Shown in pieces: positions 8,153 to 17,046 of a stretch of 64,000 nucleotides of DNA; within the stretch, counting starts at the first letter, position 1; each line of letters starts with the position of its first letter. The notes under the pieces were generated by a model. That model was given only the letters and a program-made list of their open reading frames with translations. It was not told the DNA's origin and did no database searches. Made by a program: the position numbers and the translations under genes. Source of the stretch: Streptococcus sanguinis (GTDB lineage Bacteria > Bacillota > Bacilli > Lactobacillales > Streptococcaceae); NCBI RefSeq assembly GCF_900475275.1, contig NZ_LS483364.1:2108001-2172000 (forward strand). Direction: 5' to 3'.

Positions 8153-8905
8153 TTAAAGACTGTCATTGCTCAATTCCAGCAAAACACTGATTGCAGTCAA
8201 GGTATAAAGCGGAGCGGTTTCAGCCCGCAGGATACGTGGACCTAGACCAGCGGAGATAGCCCCTGCTTGGCCAAAGGCATCTATTTCATCTGGCGATAGA
8301 CCTCCCTCTGGTCCGAAGATAAAGAGAACTTTTGCTCCAGTTGCCAAGCCCGACAGAGCTCGGACTAGAGCTGCAGATTCTCCCTCTTTGGCCGATTCTT
8401 CATAGGCCACAATGATGCGATCAAAATCTGCTAAGGCCGCTAGAAAATCTGCCTTTTTATCAAAGAGCCGAATCTCAGGAATCAGATTGCGCTTGCTCTG
8501 CTCAGCTGCTCCCTGAGCAATTTTCTCTAGCTTTTCACTCTTTTTAGCCAGTTTTTTGCCATCCCACTTGGCCACCGACCAGTCCGCTGGGAAAGCCCAA
8601 ATAGCAAACGCCCCCAGCTCTGTTGCCTTCTGAGTGATAAACTCTAACTTATCACCCTTTGGAAAGCCTGAAGCAATGGTCACTTGGATCGGCAGCTCGG
8701 TATTGTCTGCCAGCTCCTCCAAGATTTCCAAGCTCTGCTGACTGGGATCCAATACCTGAGCCAGCCATTTCACACCGTCATCAAAAACCAGCGTGATTTG
8801 GTCGCCCTCTTTGAGTCGCATGACCGAAAACATGTGTTTGGCTGTGTCCTTATCCGTGACCACCAAAGGAGACTGAGGGTTTCCTTTTATAAAATACTGC
8901 TGCAT
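8153..8905 (-). CDS. rsmE: 16S rRNA m3U1498 methyltransferase
   Basis: A 250-residue SPOUT-class methyltransferase that N3-methylates U1498 of 16S rRNA. The N-terminal PUA-like part (HMFSVMRLKEGD) is followed by the trefoil-knot domain with GPEGGLSPDEID and the LGPRILRAETAP loop that binds SAM. Length is normal. The ATG directly abuts the prmA stop codon, an arrangement typical of Firmicutes. Confidence 0.93.
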   Translation of the reverse strand: MQQYFIKGNPQSPLVVTDKDTAKHMFSVMRLKEGDQITLVFDDGVKWLAQVLDPSQQSLEILEELADNTELPIQVTIASGFPKGDKLEFITQKATELGAFAIWAFPADWSVAKWDGKKLAKKSEKLEKIAQGAAEQSKRNLIPEIRLFDKKADFLAALADFDRIIVAYEESAKEGESAALVRALSGLATGAKVLFIFGPEGGLSPDEIDAFGQAGAISAGLGPRILRAETAPLYTLTAISVLLELSNDSL

Positions 8906-9859
8906 CTAACCACCTATCACGCCTGAAATGTCCTGCGTTTTCTTGAAGACACAGGCATTCCATTCGCCCTGAATCATATGCGTTTCTAGGAAAAATCCTG
9001 CTGCTTCTGCTGACTCGCGCACCATTTCCCATTTTTCAGAAATAATCCCACTCATAATCAGATAACCCTCATCTTTGACCAGACGATAAGCATCCTCAGT
9101 CAAATGGATGAGAATATCAGCTAGGATATTGGCAACGATAACATCTGCTTCGATTTCTACACCTCGGAGAAGATCACCTGGCGCCACATGAATGTTCTCC
9201 ATACCTGGATTGAGCTCAATATTTTCCTGTGCCACGCGCACCGCCACCTCGTCTAAGTCATAAGCGTAGATGTCCTTAGCGCCTAAGAGAGAGCTGGAAA
9301 TGGAGAGGACGCCACTGCCTGTGCCTACATCCAGCACCGTTTCTCCGCCCCGCAAGACCTGCTCCAGCGCAAAAAGGCTCATCTTGGTCGTCGGATGAGT
9401 GCCTGTACCAAAGGCCATACCAGGATCCAGCTTGATAATCTTCTCACTAGCTGTCGCCTCATAGTCCGTCCATGACGGCACAATGGTCAAGTCATGCGTG
9501 ATACGAGCCGGCTCAAAGTATTTCTTCCAGTTGTCCGCCCAGTCTTCCTCAGCCAGTTCCTGCCGAGTCAGCTGAATATCTCCCGTCTCCAATCCAAAGC
9601 CATCCAGCTCAGCCAGACGCTCATTGGCCTGGGCCGCAATGGCCTCTATATCCACCGAATCCGGATAATAACCAGTAATCCGGACCCGATCGCTCTGCTC
9701 AACTTCTGGAAAAAGCTCACCGTACTGGTCAACCTGCCCCAGATAATCTGCGCTATCATCGATAGCCACACCCTGACTGCCCAGCTCAATCAGAATATTA
9801 GAGGCTGCTTCCTCCGCCTCACGCTTCACTTCAATCGTTAATTCCTGCCAAGTGTCCAT
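8906..9859 (-). CDS. prmA: Ribosomal protein L11 methyltransferase
   Basis: A class I SAM-dependent enzyme that trimethylates ribosomal protein L11. I chose the ATG at 9859 ([12 protein letters not shown]), giving 317 residues as usual for streptococcal PrmA; an upstream GTG at 9886 would add nine residues without a better RBS. The N-terminal L11-binding domain precedes [14 protein letters not shown] and the SAM motif [22 protein letters not shown] is the motif around the catalytic region. It is co-transcribed with rsmE. Confidence 0.93.
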   Translation of the reverse strand: MDTWQELTIEVKREAEEAASNILIELGSQGVAIDDSADYLGQVDQYGELFPEVEQSDRVRITGYYPDSVDIEAIAAQANERLAELDGFGLETGDIQLTRQELAEEDWADNWKKYFEPARITHDLTIVPSWTDYEATASEKIIKLDPGMAFGTGTHPTTKMSLFALEQVLRGGETVLDVGTGSGVLSISSSLLGAKDIYAYDLDEVAVRVAQENIELNPGMENIHVAPGDLLRGVEIEADVIVANILADILIHLTEDAYRLVKDEGYLIMSGIISEKWEMVRESAEAAGFFLETHMIQGEWNACVFKKTQDISGVIGG

Positions 9860-10002
9860 CATTAAAATACCAAGCCCGTAAAACACAAAGCCAAAATAGG
9901 AAATTCTCTGACAAGTCTTATGTCTAAGATAACCTTATCTTTTTGCCACTGTGTTTAGGGCGGGTTCAGTTTAGAAATTTAACTGAACAATCCTTTCTTT
10001 GT

Positions 10003-10473
10003 TTAATTCATTGTCTTCGTCATATAGACCATATCCATGCCCTCTTTTTCGGGCTCCGTATGGGTCTGACGGTATCCATTTTTCTCATAAAAAGCGACCA
10101 TACCTTTATCCTGGAAAACCGTACACAAATCCCATTGCGTAATGGTGGAGAATGCCTCCTCAATCAGACCAAGCCCCTCAGAACCATATCCTTTATTCTG
10201 GTGCTCTGGCAAAATCGCTACTGTCCCAATCCAGCCTGCTGTCTGTTCGTCATTTGTATTCAATCGAATAAAGCCCAGAATCTTCTCGTCGTCTTTGACA
10301 AAATAATAAAAACTATTGGGTCGCTCAACCAGCTTCCAGCGAATCCGCTCTCGCTCCTCCAGATAGGGGTCGTATTGATCCTGATATTTCTCATAAACGG
10401 CCTTAAAACTCGCTCGCTGAATGGCAATAATGGTCTCTAAATCCTCAGCTCCCGCCCGCTCAATATGAATCAT
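10003..10473 (-). CDS. GNAT family N-acetyltransferase
   Basis: A 156-residue acetyltransferase; the acetyl-CoA loop appears as VAILPEHQNKGYGSEGL (Q/R-x-x-G-x-G/A type) and a C-terminal FYEKNGYRQ motif is typical. The substrate is unknown. The start overlaps the NUDIX gene stop (ATGA), so the two are translationally coupled. Confidence 0.85.
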   Translation of the reverse strand: MIHIERAGAEDLETIIAIQRASFKAVYEKYQDQYDPYLEERERIRWKLVERPNSFYYFVKDDEKILGFIRLNTNDEQTAGWIGTVAILPEHQNKGYGSEGLGLIEEAFSTITQWDLCTVFQDKGMVAFYEKNGYRQTHTEPEKEGMDMVYMTKTMN

Positions 10474-10922
10474 GCTTGCACCTCCAAATAATCTCTCAAC
10501 CTGCTCTGCAGCTGCGGAATAACCTTGGCAGCTGCTAAAAACTGGCTCACATCCATCATCTGATAAGCCTGGCCCTCATCACCAAAGACGATACTGGCAA
10601 AATCTTCCTGAGTGATGGTTCCCACCATAAAAATAGAAGTTTCGTCTGGATCAAGCATTCCTTGATATTCCTTGGCCCAGACAATAGCCGTTTCTTCAAG
10701 CTTCAAACCAAGTTCTTCAAAAACCTCTCTTTGGACGCATTCAAAAGGTGTCTCCTCGCCCTCGCGGCCACCGCCCGGCAGCTCCCACATATTGGGCCAA
10801 GGAATGGTTGAAATATCATCTCGTAAGATAGTCAGTAGCTTATCATCACGGAGCAAGGCAATCTTGCAGCCAGAAAACTCCATCTGTTTGTGCAGCAAAT
10901 CTAGTCCTTCTTCATCTGTCAT
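10470..10922 (-). CDS. NUDIX hydrolase
   Basis: A protein of 150 residues with a complete Nudix box: GGREGEETPFECVQREVFEE followed by LGL, matching G-x5-E-x7-REUxEExGU. Such enzymes cleave nucleoside diphosphate derivatives. I chose ATG 10922, five bases after AGGAGG; the GTG at 10928 lies inside that Shine-Dalgarno sequence. The gene follows a DUF3013 gene and is coupled to the GNAT gene. Confidence 0.85.
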   Translation of the reverse strand: MTDEEGLDLLHKQMEFSGCKIALLRDDKLLTILRDDISTIPWPNMWELPGGGREGEETPFECVQREVFEELGLKLEETAIVWAKEYQGMLDPDETSIFMVGTITQEDFASIVFGDEGQAYQMMDVSQFLAAAKVIPQLQSRLRDYLEVQA

Positions 10923-10931
10923 CAGCACCTC

Positions 10932-11402
10932 CTAATACCTCGGATAGGGATAAAAGTTCGTCTCAGTCAACTCAGCTCTGCCATTTTCAAAAGCCTCAGC
11001 ATTCCAAGCCATCTCAAACTCTGCCGCCTCTGGATCTGCTAAGAAGTCCATGAGTGCATCGAGACCAGACTCAGCCGTTTGGGTTAGGAAATCCACGAAA
11101 TAAGCCAGAAACTCCAGTGACAGCCCCTTCTTCGGCTCATAGGGCAGGGCAGCCAGATAGTTCTCTGCCTCAAAACGAGACTTGGTCGGATTGTAGAAAA
11201 GTACGGCTTCCTCAAAGTAAATATCCTCAGCCGAGACATTGCCCTCAGCATCAACCGTCTCAATACCGCCTGGATTTTGAACCTCAAGGAGAAAGGCAAG
11301 CTCGACTGCGTGATTCTTCTTGTCCCAGTTTATCTCATAGTCAAAAGGAAAGCTCTTCCCCATTTCCTCGTCCAATATCTCCAAAAAACCGTACTTAGCC
11401 AT
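10932..11402 (-). CDS. DUF3013 family protein
   Basis: A 156-residue acidic soluble protein (MAKYGFLEILDEEMGKSF) matching a lactic-acid-bacterial family of unknown function often found beside prmA. Many Glu/Phe/Tyr residues, no catalytic motif, no membrane segment. First gene of the minus-strand run that continues to rsmE; RBS AGAGGAAA. It diverges from rarA across an 87-bp gap. Confidence 0.75.
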   Translation of the reverse strand: MAKYGFLEILDEEMGKSFPFDYEINWDKKNHAVELAFLLEVQNPGGIETVDAEGNVSAEDIYFEEAVLFYNPTKSRFEAENYLAALPYEPKKGLSLEFLAYFVDFLTQTAESGLDALMDFLADPEAAEFEMAWNAEAFENGRAELTETNFYPYPRY

Positions 11403-11489
11403 GATTTCCTCTTTTCATTGTGATAAAATATTACTATCTACAATAGTAACACAAAAAGCCAAGAAAAACACCTGCAGAAAGGAAATCTT

Positions 11490-12758
11490 ATGCCAGAAAA
11501 CCTCGCCCTGCGCTTGCGGCCGACCGATATTGATCAGATTATCGGCCAGCAACATCTGGTCGGATCCGGGAAAATCATCCGTCGCATGGTTGAAGCCAAC
11601 CGCCTGTCCTCGATGATTCTCTACGGGCCACCCGGCATTGGCAAAACCTCTATCGCCTCGGCTATCGCCGGCACAACTAAATATGCTTTCCGGACCTTTA
11701 ATGCCACCGTAGATAGCAAGAAGCGCCTGCAAGAAATCGCCGAGGAAGCTAAATTTTCCGGCGGACTGGTGCTCCTACTTGACGAGATTCACCGTTTGGA
11801 CAAGACCAAGCAAGACTTTCTTCTACCGCTATTAGAAAGCGGTCTAGTCATCATGATTGGAGCGACGACAGAAAATCCTTTCTTTTCTGTCACTCCTGCT
11901 ATCCGAAGTCGGGTTCAGATATTTGAGCTAGAGCCCCTCAGCAACGACGACATCCGGACAGCCATTCAGCTAGCCTTGACGGATAAGGAGCGAGGATTTG
12001 ATTTTCCAGTGGAGCTAGACAAAGAAGCTCTGGATTTCATTGCCATCTCTACCAACGGAGACCTGCGCTCTGCTTATAATTCACTGGATTTAGCCGTACT
12101 CTCTACCCCAGAAGATGACAAGGGCATCCGCCATATCACACTTGATGTCATGGAAAACAGCCTGCAAAAGAGCTATATCACCATGGATAAGGACGGGGAC
12201 GGCCATTACGATGTCCTCTCTGCCCTACAGAAGTCCATCCGTGGCTCTGATGTCAATGCCAGCCTCCACTACGCAGCTCGCCTCGTTGAGGCAGGAGATC
12301 TCCCTAGCCTAGCTAGACGCTTGACCGTTATCGCTTACGAGGATATCGGCCTGGCAAATCCAGACGCCCAAGTCCATACCGTTACAGCTCTGGAAGCGGC
12401 GCAACGGATCGGTTTTCCTGAAGCCCGCATCCTTATTGCCAATATTGTCATCGATCTAGCTCTATCGCCCAAGTCCAACTCAGCCTATCTGGCCATGGAC
12501 AAGGCCCTATCAGACCTAAGAAAGAATGGAAACCTGCCTATTCCCCGCCACTTACGAGACGGCCACTATACTGGCAGCAAGGAACTGGGCAACGCACAGG
12601 ACTATCTCTACCCTCACTCCTATCCTGGCAATTGGGTCAAGCAGGACTATCTGCCCGACAAGATAAAAGATGCCAATTACTTCACGCCTAATGAGAATGG
12701 CAAATACGAGCGAGCCCTTGGGATGACTAAGGATAAGATTGACGACTTAAAAAAATGA
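11490..12758 (+). CDS. rarA: Replication-associated recombination protein A
   Basis: A 422-residue AAA+ ATPase of the RarA/MgsA family that acts at stalled replication forks. Walker A is GPPGIGKTS (residues ~49-57), Walker [11 protein letters not shown], sensor 1 GATTENPFF; the C-terminal MgsA tetramerisation domain contains [11 protein letters not shown] and [10 protein letters not shown]. Full length, good RBS (AAAGGAA). Confidence 0.93.
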   Translation: MPENLALRLRPTDIDQIIGQQHLVGSGKIIRRMVEANRLSSMILYGPPGIGKTSIASAIAGTTKYAFRTFNATVDSKKRLQEIAEEAKFSGGLVLLLDEIHRLDKTKQDFLLPLLESGLVIMIGATTENPFFSVTPAIRSRVQIFELEPLSNDDIRTAIQLALTDKERGFDFPVELDKEALDFIAISTNGDLRSAYNSLDLAVLSTPEDDKGIRHITLDVMENSLQKSYITMDKDGDGHYDVLSALQKSIRGSDVNASLHYAARLVEAGDLPSLARRLTVIAYEDIGLANPDAQVHTVTALEAAQRIGFPEARILIANIVIDLALSPKSNSAYLAMDKALSDLRKNGNLPIPRHLRDGHYTGSKELGNAQDYLYPHSYPGNWVKQDYLPDKIKDANYFTPNENGKYERALGMTKDKIDDLKK

Positions 12759-12790
12759 TGACATCGTTTGCAAAAAATCACATTTTTCTC

Positions 12791-12821
12791 TTGAATTTTT
12801 CAAAATTTATGGTATTATAAT
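12791..12821 (+). promoter_or_regulatory. Promoter of 6S RNA
   Basis: TTGAAT (12791-12796) and TATAAT (12816-12821) with a 19-base spacer; transcription would start near 12828. Confidence 0.6.
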
Positions 12822-12827
12822 TATAGA

Positions 12828-13018
12828 AACGCTGTGGTGTACGACTTCACACTTAAGTGTTGACCGACTATTTTTTGTATTATTAGGGAAACAAAAGACT
12901 TCTAACAGCATGCAAGCCGTGTCACGCGGAAGCAGCTTCAGTTAGAGCGAGTTGCCCACCTGCTTAATTGCGCGGGTTCAATACAAATCGTGAAGGTCCG
13001 GCACCAATACAGCTTTTT
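12828..13018 (+). ncRNA. ssrS: 6S RNA
   Basis: About 190 bases with the rod-like 6S layout. GCTGTGGTG (12831-12839) pairs with CACCAATACAGC at 13002-13013 to close the molecule. CTTCAC pairs with GTGAAG, TTGTATT with AATACAA, and CTTCTAAC with GTTAGAG, leaving asymmetrical loops that mimic an open promoter. A U-run follows at 13014-13018. 6S RNA binds sigma-A RNA polymerase and tunes transcription in slow growth. The call rests on hand folding. Confidence 0.8.
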
Positions 13019-13023
13019 CTATT

Positions 13024-13096
13024 GCCTCCTTAGCTCAGCTGGCAGAGCAGCGGACTCTTAATCCGTGGGTCGCAGGTTCGATCCCTGCAGGGGGCA
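13024..13096 (+). tRNA. tRNA-Lys (anticodon CTT)
   Basis: A 73-base cloverleaf: acceptor GCCTCCT/AGGGGGC, D stem GCTC/GAGC, anticodon stem GCGGA/TCCGT with loop CTCTTAA (anticodon CTT), T arm GCAGG-TTCGATC-CCTGC, discriminator A. CCA is not encoded. Its 3' end is the integration site of the downstream element, which restores it fully. Confidence 0.95.
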
Positions 13097-13097
13097 T
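13085..13097 (+). repeat. Left attachment site (attL core)
   Basis: CTGCAGGGGGCAT at the end of tRNA-Lys, identical to 20748-20760. Confidence 0.85.
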
Positions 13098-13104
13098 TTT
13101 TTAG

Positions 13105-13136
13105 TGCCGAAAAAGCCTTATTTATAGGGCTTTTTT
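13105..13136. terminator. Terminator between tRNA-Lys and integrase
   Basis: AAAAAGCC and GGCTTTTTT flank a short loop, with a T-run on the plus strand; it would stop both the tRNA and the opposing integrase transcript. Confidence 0.65.
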
Positions 13137-13141
13137 CATTT

Positions 13142-13161
13142 TTGTTCAAAATTTGTTCAAA
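13142..13161. repeat. Candidate integrase arm site, left copy
   Basis: TTGTTCAAAATTTGTTCAAA, itself a tandem pair of TTGTTCAAA, recurs exactly at 20636-20655 near the right end. Position 45-65 bases inside the attL core suits integrase or excisionase arm binding. It overlaps the region just 3' of the integrase gene. Confidence 0.65.
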
Positions 13162-13166
13162 GAATA

Positions 13167-14300
13167 CTATGATACTTGTAGAAGACTTCTAATCAGGTTG
13201 TATTCCTTATCTTTCTTTTCTTTAAGTAGGTGTCCATAAGTTTCGGTTACCTGCTTGATGTCCTTATGTCCCAGAACAGTAGCTACTACCCAAATGTCAA
13301 CACCTTTAGCTAATAGAATACTTGCGTAAGTGTGGCGAAGACCTGTAGCCGTCAGATTGTACGGCTTTATTTGCTGCTTCTTTAACACCAACCGCAAATA
13401 CTTATTTACACCTGTATTGGTTGGAACACCATAAACCACATCATAGAACAGAAAGTTTTTCTCATTCTTTATTCCATGGTGAAATAGCGTCCTAGCTTGC
13501 TCATACTGAAGTTTTTTCAATACAGTAATAGTTTCATCATCAATCGGAACATGGCGGACAGAGGTTTCTGTTTTGGGTGGTTTCCATTGATAAGTGACAC
13601 TGTCATAACGTCTGTAGGTATGAATAGTCTTGTCTTCCCAGTCAATGCAATCCCAAGTCAGACCAACGGCTTCACCAAAGCGCAAGCCTGTTTTTGCCTC
13701 TATAAAGAGCAAGTACGGTGTCACGGATCTCTGATAGTCCATGCGTCCTTTCAATTCAGACAGAAGTTTGTAATAATCAGCTATATTACTGATATACTTT
13801 TCATGTGCTGCTTTACTAGCACGCTTACCAGTGATAATAGCCCCCTCTGTAAAGTCCGTTATATCCAAATGATCCCGTTGGGCAAATTGGATAACTTTCC
13901 GCACTTCAGCATTCAGTCTTCTTACGGTGTCTTTGGTCACTCGTTCAGCGTATTTATTGAGTTCACGCTGATACTGGCTGAACTTTATCTGAGTGGCAGG
14001 TAAATCCCCAAACATCTGTAATAGCAAATCCCCGCGCCTCTGGTGTTTGGATAAGGTCGCTTCACTCTTATCTAAAGGACGAACACTAACATCAAGCCAT
14101 TCTTGCCACAGCTCATAGAGTGAAGCAGATGAATTAACGGTTAGATGATTAGAAGCCTTTAGCTCTATTTGCATAGCCTCAAGTTCAGCTTCTTTTTTAG
14201 TAGAAAAGCCACTTGCGGTTGCAAGTAACTTCCCTTTGGTGTCAAAGACACGGTATGACCAAGTTTTATTTTTTCCACGTTGTGAACAGGAAATTGACAT
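13167..14300 (-). CDS. int: Tyrosine recombinase integrase
   Basis: A 377-residue site-specific integrase. The N-terminal AP2-like arm-binding domain (NKTWSYRVFDTKGK) is followed by a SAM-like core-binding domain and the catalytic domain. The first catalytic Arg is in TGLRFGEAVGL, the second in GLRHTYAS, then LGHKDIKQVTETYGHL with the Tyr nucleophile. At the usual H of HxxR there is Thr (TATGLR), worth noting. It catalyses integration at tRNA-Lys. The stop lies 70 bases from attL, the usual arrangement. Confidence 0.92.
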   Translation of the reverse strand: MSISCSQRGKNKTWSYRVFDTKGKLLATASGFSTKKEAELEAMQIELKASNHLTVNSSASLYELWQEWLDVSVRPLDKSEATLSKHQRRGDLLLQMFGDLPATQIKFSQYQRELNKYAERVTKDTVRRLNAEVRKVIQFAQRDHLDITDFTEGAIITGKRASKAAHEKYISNIADYYKLLSELKGRMDYQRSVTPYLLFIEAKTGLRFGEAVGLTWDCIDWEDKTIHTYRRYDSVTYQWKPPKTETSVRHVPIDDETITVLKKLQYEQARTLFHHGIKNEKNFLFYDVVYGVPTNTGVNKYLRLVLKKQQIKPYNLTATGLRHTYASILLAKGVDIWVVATVLGHKDIKQVTETYGHLLKEKKDKEYNLIRSLLQVS

Positions 14301-14327
14301 AATTGATTACCTCTTTCTAAAAGCGAT

Positions 14328-14342
14328 AATCAAGGTTTTACC
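14328..14342. repeat. Inverted repeat partner of 20685-20699
   Basis: AATCAAGGTTTTACC in the int/xis gap is the exact reverse complement of GGTAAAACCTTGATT 50 bp from attR. It may be a shared binding site for the excisionase-like protein or integrase. Confidence 0.5.
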
Positions 14343-14346
14343 AAGA

Positions 14347-14688
14347 TTATTGTACCATAATTTCATAAAAATTTTTCTCAAAGAAATCTTTTGTCTTACT
14401 AGCTAAGAAGAGGTAGCGCTCCCCTTGATTGGACGGATATTTGACAAATCCACCATTTGGATTCTGCTCAATATCAATCTTAGAGCGTATAGCAGGTTTA
14501 TAGAGGACATTTTCAAGTAACCAAGGTCGAGATACTGAAAGCAGCTCTAAAACATCTGAAAGACTTAAATAGCGACCTTTACTACTTTGTTTGATAAGCT
14601 CATCATACTCATGCTGGGAGACGATACAGTAGGTATCGGGGAGTTTAATAGTAATATCTGAAATATCAACTTTAATTTCTTCCATCAT
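14347..14688 (-). CDS. Excisionase-like DNA-binding protein
   Basis: A 113-residue protein placed directly before the integrase gene. The middle carries a helix-turn-helix-like stretch (LSLSDVLELLSVSRPWL) resembling DUF771/excisionase-type winged helices. It probably directs excision or regulates int. RBS AAAGGA. Function inferred from position and the short motif. Confidence 0.65.
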   Translation of the reverse strand: MMEEIKVDISDITIKLPDTYCIVSQHEYDELIKQSSKGRYLSLSDVLELLSVSRPWLLENVLYKPAIRSKIDIEQNPNGGFVKYPSNQGERYLFLASKTKDFFEKNFYEIMVQ

Positions 14689-14735
14689 AACTGGATTTTC
14701 CTTTCTCGTTATGAGATAATAGGCAGCAGGATAGG

Positions 14736-16001
14736 CTACCGCTTATCTCCATCTGCAACATCGCTCTCTTGCTTCTTGGCGGAATCTTTCGGAGTGATGT
14801 TGTTTTTTTGATAAAAAATTTGGAAAGCGTCTTCAAGGAAGTCTTTGAAATTGAGCTTGGATAGTTCGCTGCCAAATTTCGTTAACCACAACCGAACATC
14901 TGGATTGGGCGTGTAATTGATTTCATATTCTTGGACTAGCCTAATAATGAAATGATTTCGAGCCTGAGTCCCCCAAATCTCTTCTATTTTCTTAAGGAGA
15001 GGGAAGAGTCCGCTCCCTTTCATTAAGTAAGAAATAGTTGCTACAAGGTCATTGTTGCGAGAGTTTAGAGAATCTAGAGCTGGGAATCTACCGAGACCTC
15101 TGAGTAGATCACTGGTAAATGGAAGATCAGCTCCAGTATCGGTATCGTAAAAACAATACTTATCAATCATCTTATTGGCAATGAGCTTACTTAAATCTTG
15201 AGGAGTATCAATCGTCAACAATAAAGCAAGAATCTGATTGCTATATGTCCCTTTATAAGAAACTTCCATACGAAGCCAAGAATCACAATATCTGGTCAAG
15301 TGCTTATAGCGGGCTTGGTGGTTATCTAATTGCTCCTGATATTTGTTGTAAATACGCAATAAAGCATTAACGTTCTTTTTCTTACTACCGATATAAATGG
15401 TTTGCGCTTGACCATTTACTTCTTGAGCGCTAACCTTTGACAGATTCTTATGCGCCTTATGATTAGTAATAATGTACCGTTTATCTTTCAGACCTTGGTA
15501 AAGATCATTCACAGACATCGAGTAGTTAAAGTAATCAACAGCGAGGTCAATGCGCGAAAGGCGTAACTCATAATAATCATCGTCCAGCAGCTGTGCAATA
15601 TTATGAACATCAACAGCCTCACTATAGTGATCTTGATAGGTAGCTTTATAGTGAGACAAGGCTGAAGCAGAAAATTTTATGACAATCCCCATAGTAAAGT
15701 TGATTTTATGCCACGCAATCGCAAAGTAATAAGGAAAGCGCTGAAAGGTAAAACCGTCTGTATATCCTGCCGGTGGTCTTTCCAGTGGGAGATAATCTCC
15801 AAATAAAACGGGTAAAGATAGTTTTTCCGCTACCGCTTCAGCGAGTGATAACGCAATTTGATACCAATTATCTGGGTACTCTCCTACAGTATCTTCTGTA
15901 GGTTTGATAACAAACGTTACCTCATCTACACTTGTCATAATGACTGGGTTGTGTTCGCTGTTATTATCAAGATAAGTTTCAATTTCGTTTTTACATGCCA
16001 T
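14736..16001 (-). CDS. Rep_trans relaxase / replication initiator (MobT-like)
   Basis: A 421-residue protein with the rolling-circle initiator pattern of the Rep_trans family: LRLSRIDLAVDYF, then TIYIGSKKKNVNALLRIYNK and SWLRMEVSYKG. Orf20 of Tn916 and NicK of ICEBs1 belong here; they nick oriT for transfer and for autonomous replication. The catalytic Tyr is not assigned with certainty. The N-terminal HTH found in some MobT proteins is absent. It lies between the ATPase and integrase genes. Confidence 0.85.
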   Translation of the reverse strand: MACKNEIETYLDNNSEHNPVIMTSVDEVTFVIKPTEDTVGEYPDNWYQIALSLAEAVAEKLSLPVLFGDYLPLERPPAGYTDGFTFQRFPYYFAIAWHKINFTMGIVIKFSASALSHYKATYQDHYSEAVDVHNIAQLLDDDYYELRLSRIDLAVDYFNYSMSVNDLYQGLKDKRYIITNHKAHKNLSKVSAQEVNGQAQTIYIGSKKKNVNALLRIYNKYQEQLDNHQARYKHLTRYCDSWLRMEVSYKGTYSNQILALLLTIDTPQDLSKLIANKMIDKYCFYDTDTGADLPFTSDLLRGLGRFPALDSLNSRNNDLVATISYLMKGSGLFPLLKKIEEIWGTQARNHFIIRLVQEYEINYTPNPDVRLWLTKFGSELSKLNFKDFLEDAFQIFYQKNNITPKDSAKKQESDVADGDKR

Positions 16002-16198
16002 GTTTTAATCCTTTCTATCCGCCTAAAAGAAGTTAATGCGGCGGGCTTCTTATGCTTCTATTCTCCTACAGTAGCAAGGGAAAAGCACCCTAAATTAAAT
16101 GTTGTCAGAAAAACTTGATTTAACAGTATTTTAACTGTAGAATAAGTTTTTCCCTAAAGTGGAATATGTAAAATTTAAAATATAACAGGGAGTGGAAC

Positions 16199-16219
16199 GG
16201 GGGTCTTTACAGTACCCCC
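16199..16219. other. Candidate oriT / double-strand origin hairpin
   Basis: GGGGGT-CTTTACAGT-ACCCCC is a perfect 6-bp stem with a 9-base loop in the 250-bp gap between the ATPase and relaxase genes, the place where Tn916 has its oriT. ICEBs1 oriT also uses a C-run/G-run hairpin. Nicking is not shown. Confidence 0.55.
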
Positions 16220-16251
16220 ATCTAGGCTACTTGGTCGAGGTTCGACGTTCG

Positions 16252-17046
16252 CTAGGCTTCGCCCGCTCCGTCTTCCTCGCCAAGCAGCGCCTGCAAAGAG
16301 TAGTACTTTGCCGTTCGTCGGACAGCCTGTAATATAGCTTGTTCAGCTTTAGCTACGTTATACTTAGGACAGACAATCTGCTCTGTGCCTCGCCCGTCGA
16401 TGGTCACATATCCTATACCTCGTGGATTTTGGACTGTAACCTCTTCCTTATCATCAGGAAAGACCATATTTAAGACTTCTTTGCTTATTTTCCCAAGTAC
16501 AATCTTGCTACCAATATTGTCCCGAGATTTACCAAAATATTCTGTATCAGGTCTTTGCTGAGATATCCAAACAAAAATATTAAATGAGCGTCCTAGCATT
16601 AGTAACTGAGAAAGTTGATGAATCCGTTCATCACGCTCTTTTTTGGTTAAGCTAGTAAAGTAAGCAGCCATTTCGTCCTGAAAGAGCACAATCGGGATAC
16701 GCAACTGATCAACTCCTAATTGCCTATTAGAAAGTAGCTGCATACCTAAATCAAACCATCTCCCTACCTCTCGGTATCGAAAACAAAAGTCTTCATCTTT
16801 CAAAAATTCAAAGTCAATGTCGCTTTTATAGTCAGAGATGACGCAGCATGTGTTAAAATGCTTTGAAATTTTAGCCAACAACAACTTACTTGCATAAGTC
16901 TTTCCCGACCCAGACGTACCGAAGCAAGCCAAGTGTGGTGGAGAAATCAACGGCAAAGGGACAGGGGAATGAATCCCCAAATCCAAAGCCTTTTTGCTGA
17001 GAAATGCCTCAATCCCGTCGGAGTGCCGTCTTTTCCTAGAAATCAT
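16252..17046 (-). CDS. FtsK/TcpA-like coupling ATPase
   Basis: A 264-residue protein with Walker A GTSGSGKTY and a Walker B-like VLFQDEMAAYF, then WISQQRPDTEYFG and MVFPDDKEEV, as in the small FtsK-like coupling proteins of ICEs/IMEs. I chose ATG 17046, eight bases after AAGGAGG and overlapping the upstream gene by 11 bases; the longer frame back to 17154 has no RBS. No membrane helix is present; the preceding 208-residue protein may supply anchoring. Confidence 0.85.
   Translation of the reverse strand: MISRKRRHSDGIEAFLSKKALDLGIHSPVPLPLISPPHLACFGTSGSGKTYASKLLLAKISKHFNTCCVISDYKSDIDFEFLKDEDFCFRYREVGRWFDLGMQLLSNRQLGVDQLRIPIVLFQDEMAAYFTSLTKKERDERIHQLSQLLMLGRSFNIFVWISQQRPDTEYFGKSRDNIGSKIVLGKISKEVLNMVFPDDKEEVTVQNPRGIGYVTIDGRGTEQIVCPKYNVAKAEQAILQAVRRTAKYYSLQALLGEEDGAGEA

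Noticed and set aside
9962-9990. Hairpin GTTCAGTT/AACTGAAC after the GNAT gene as terminator
   Set aside because: Good stem, but no U-run on either side; not strong enough to list as a feature.
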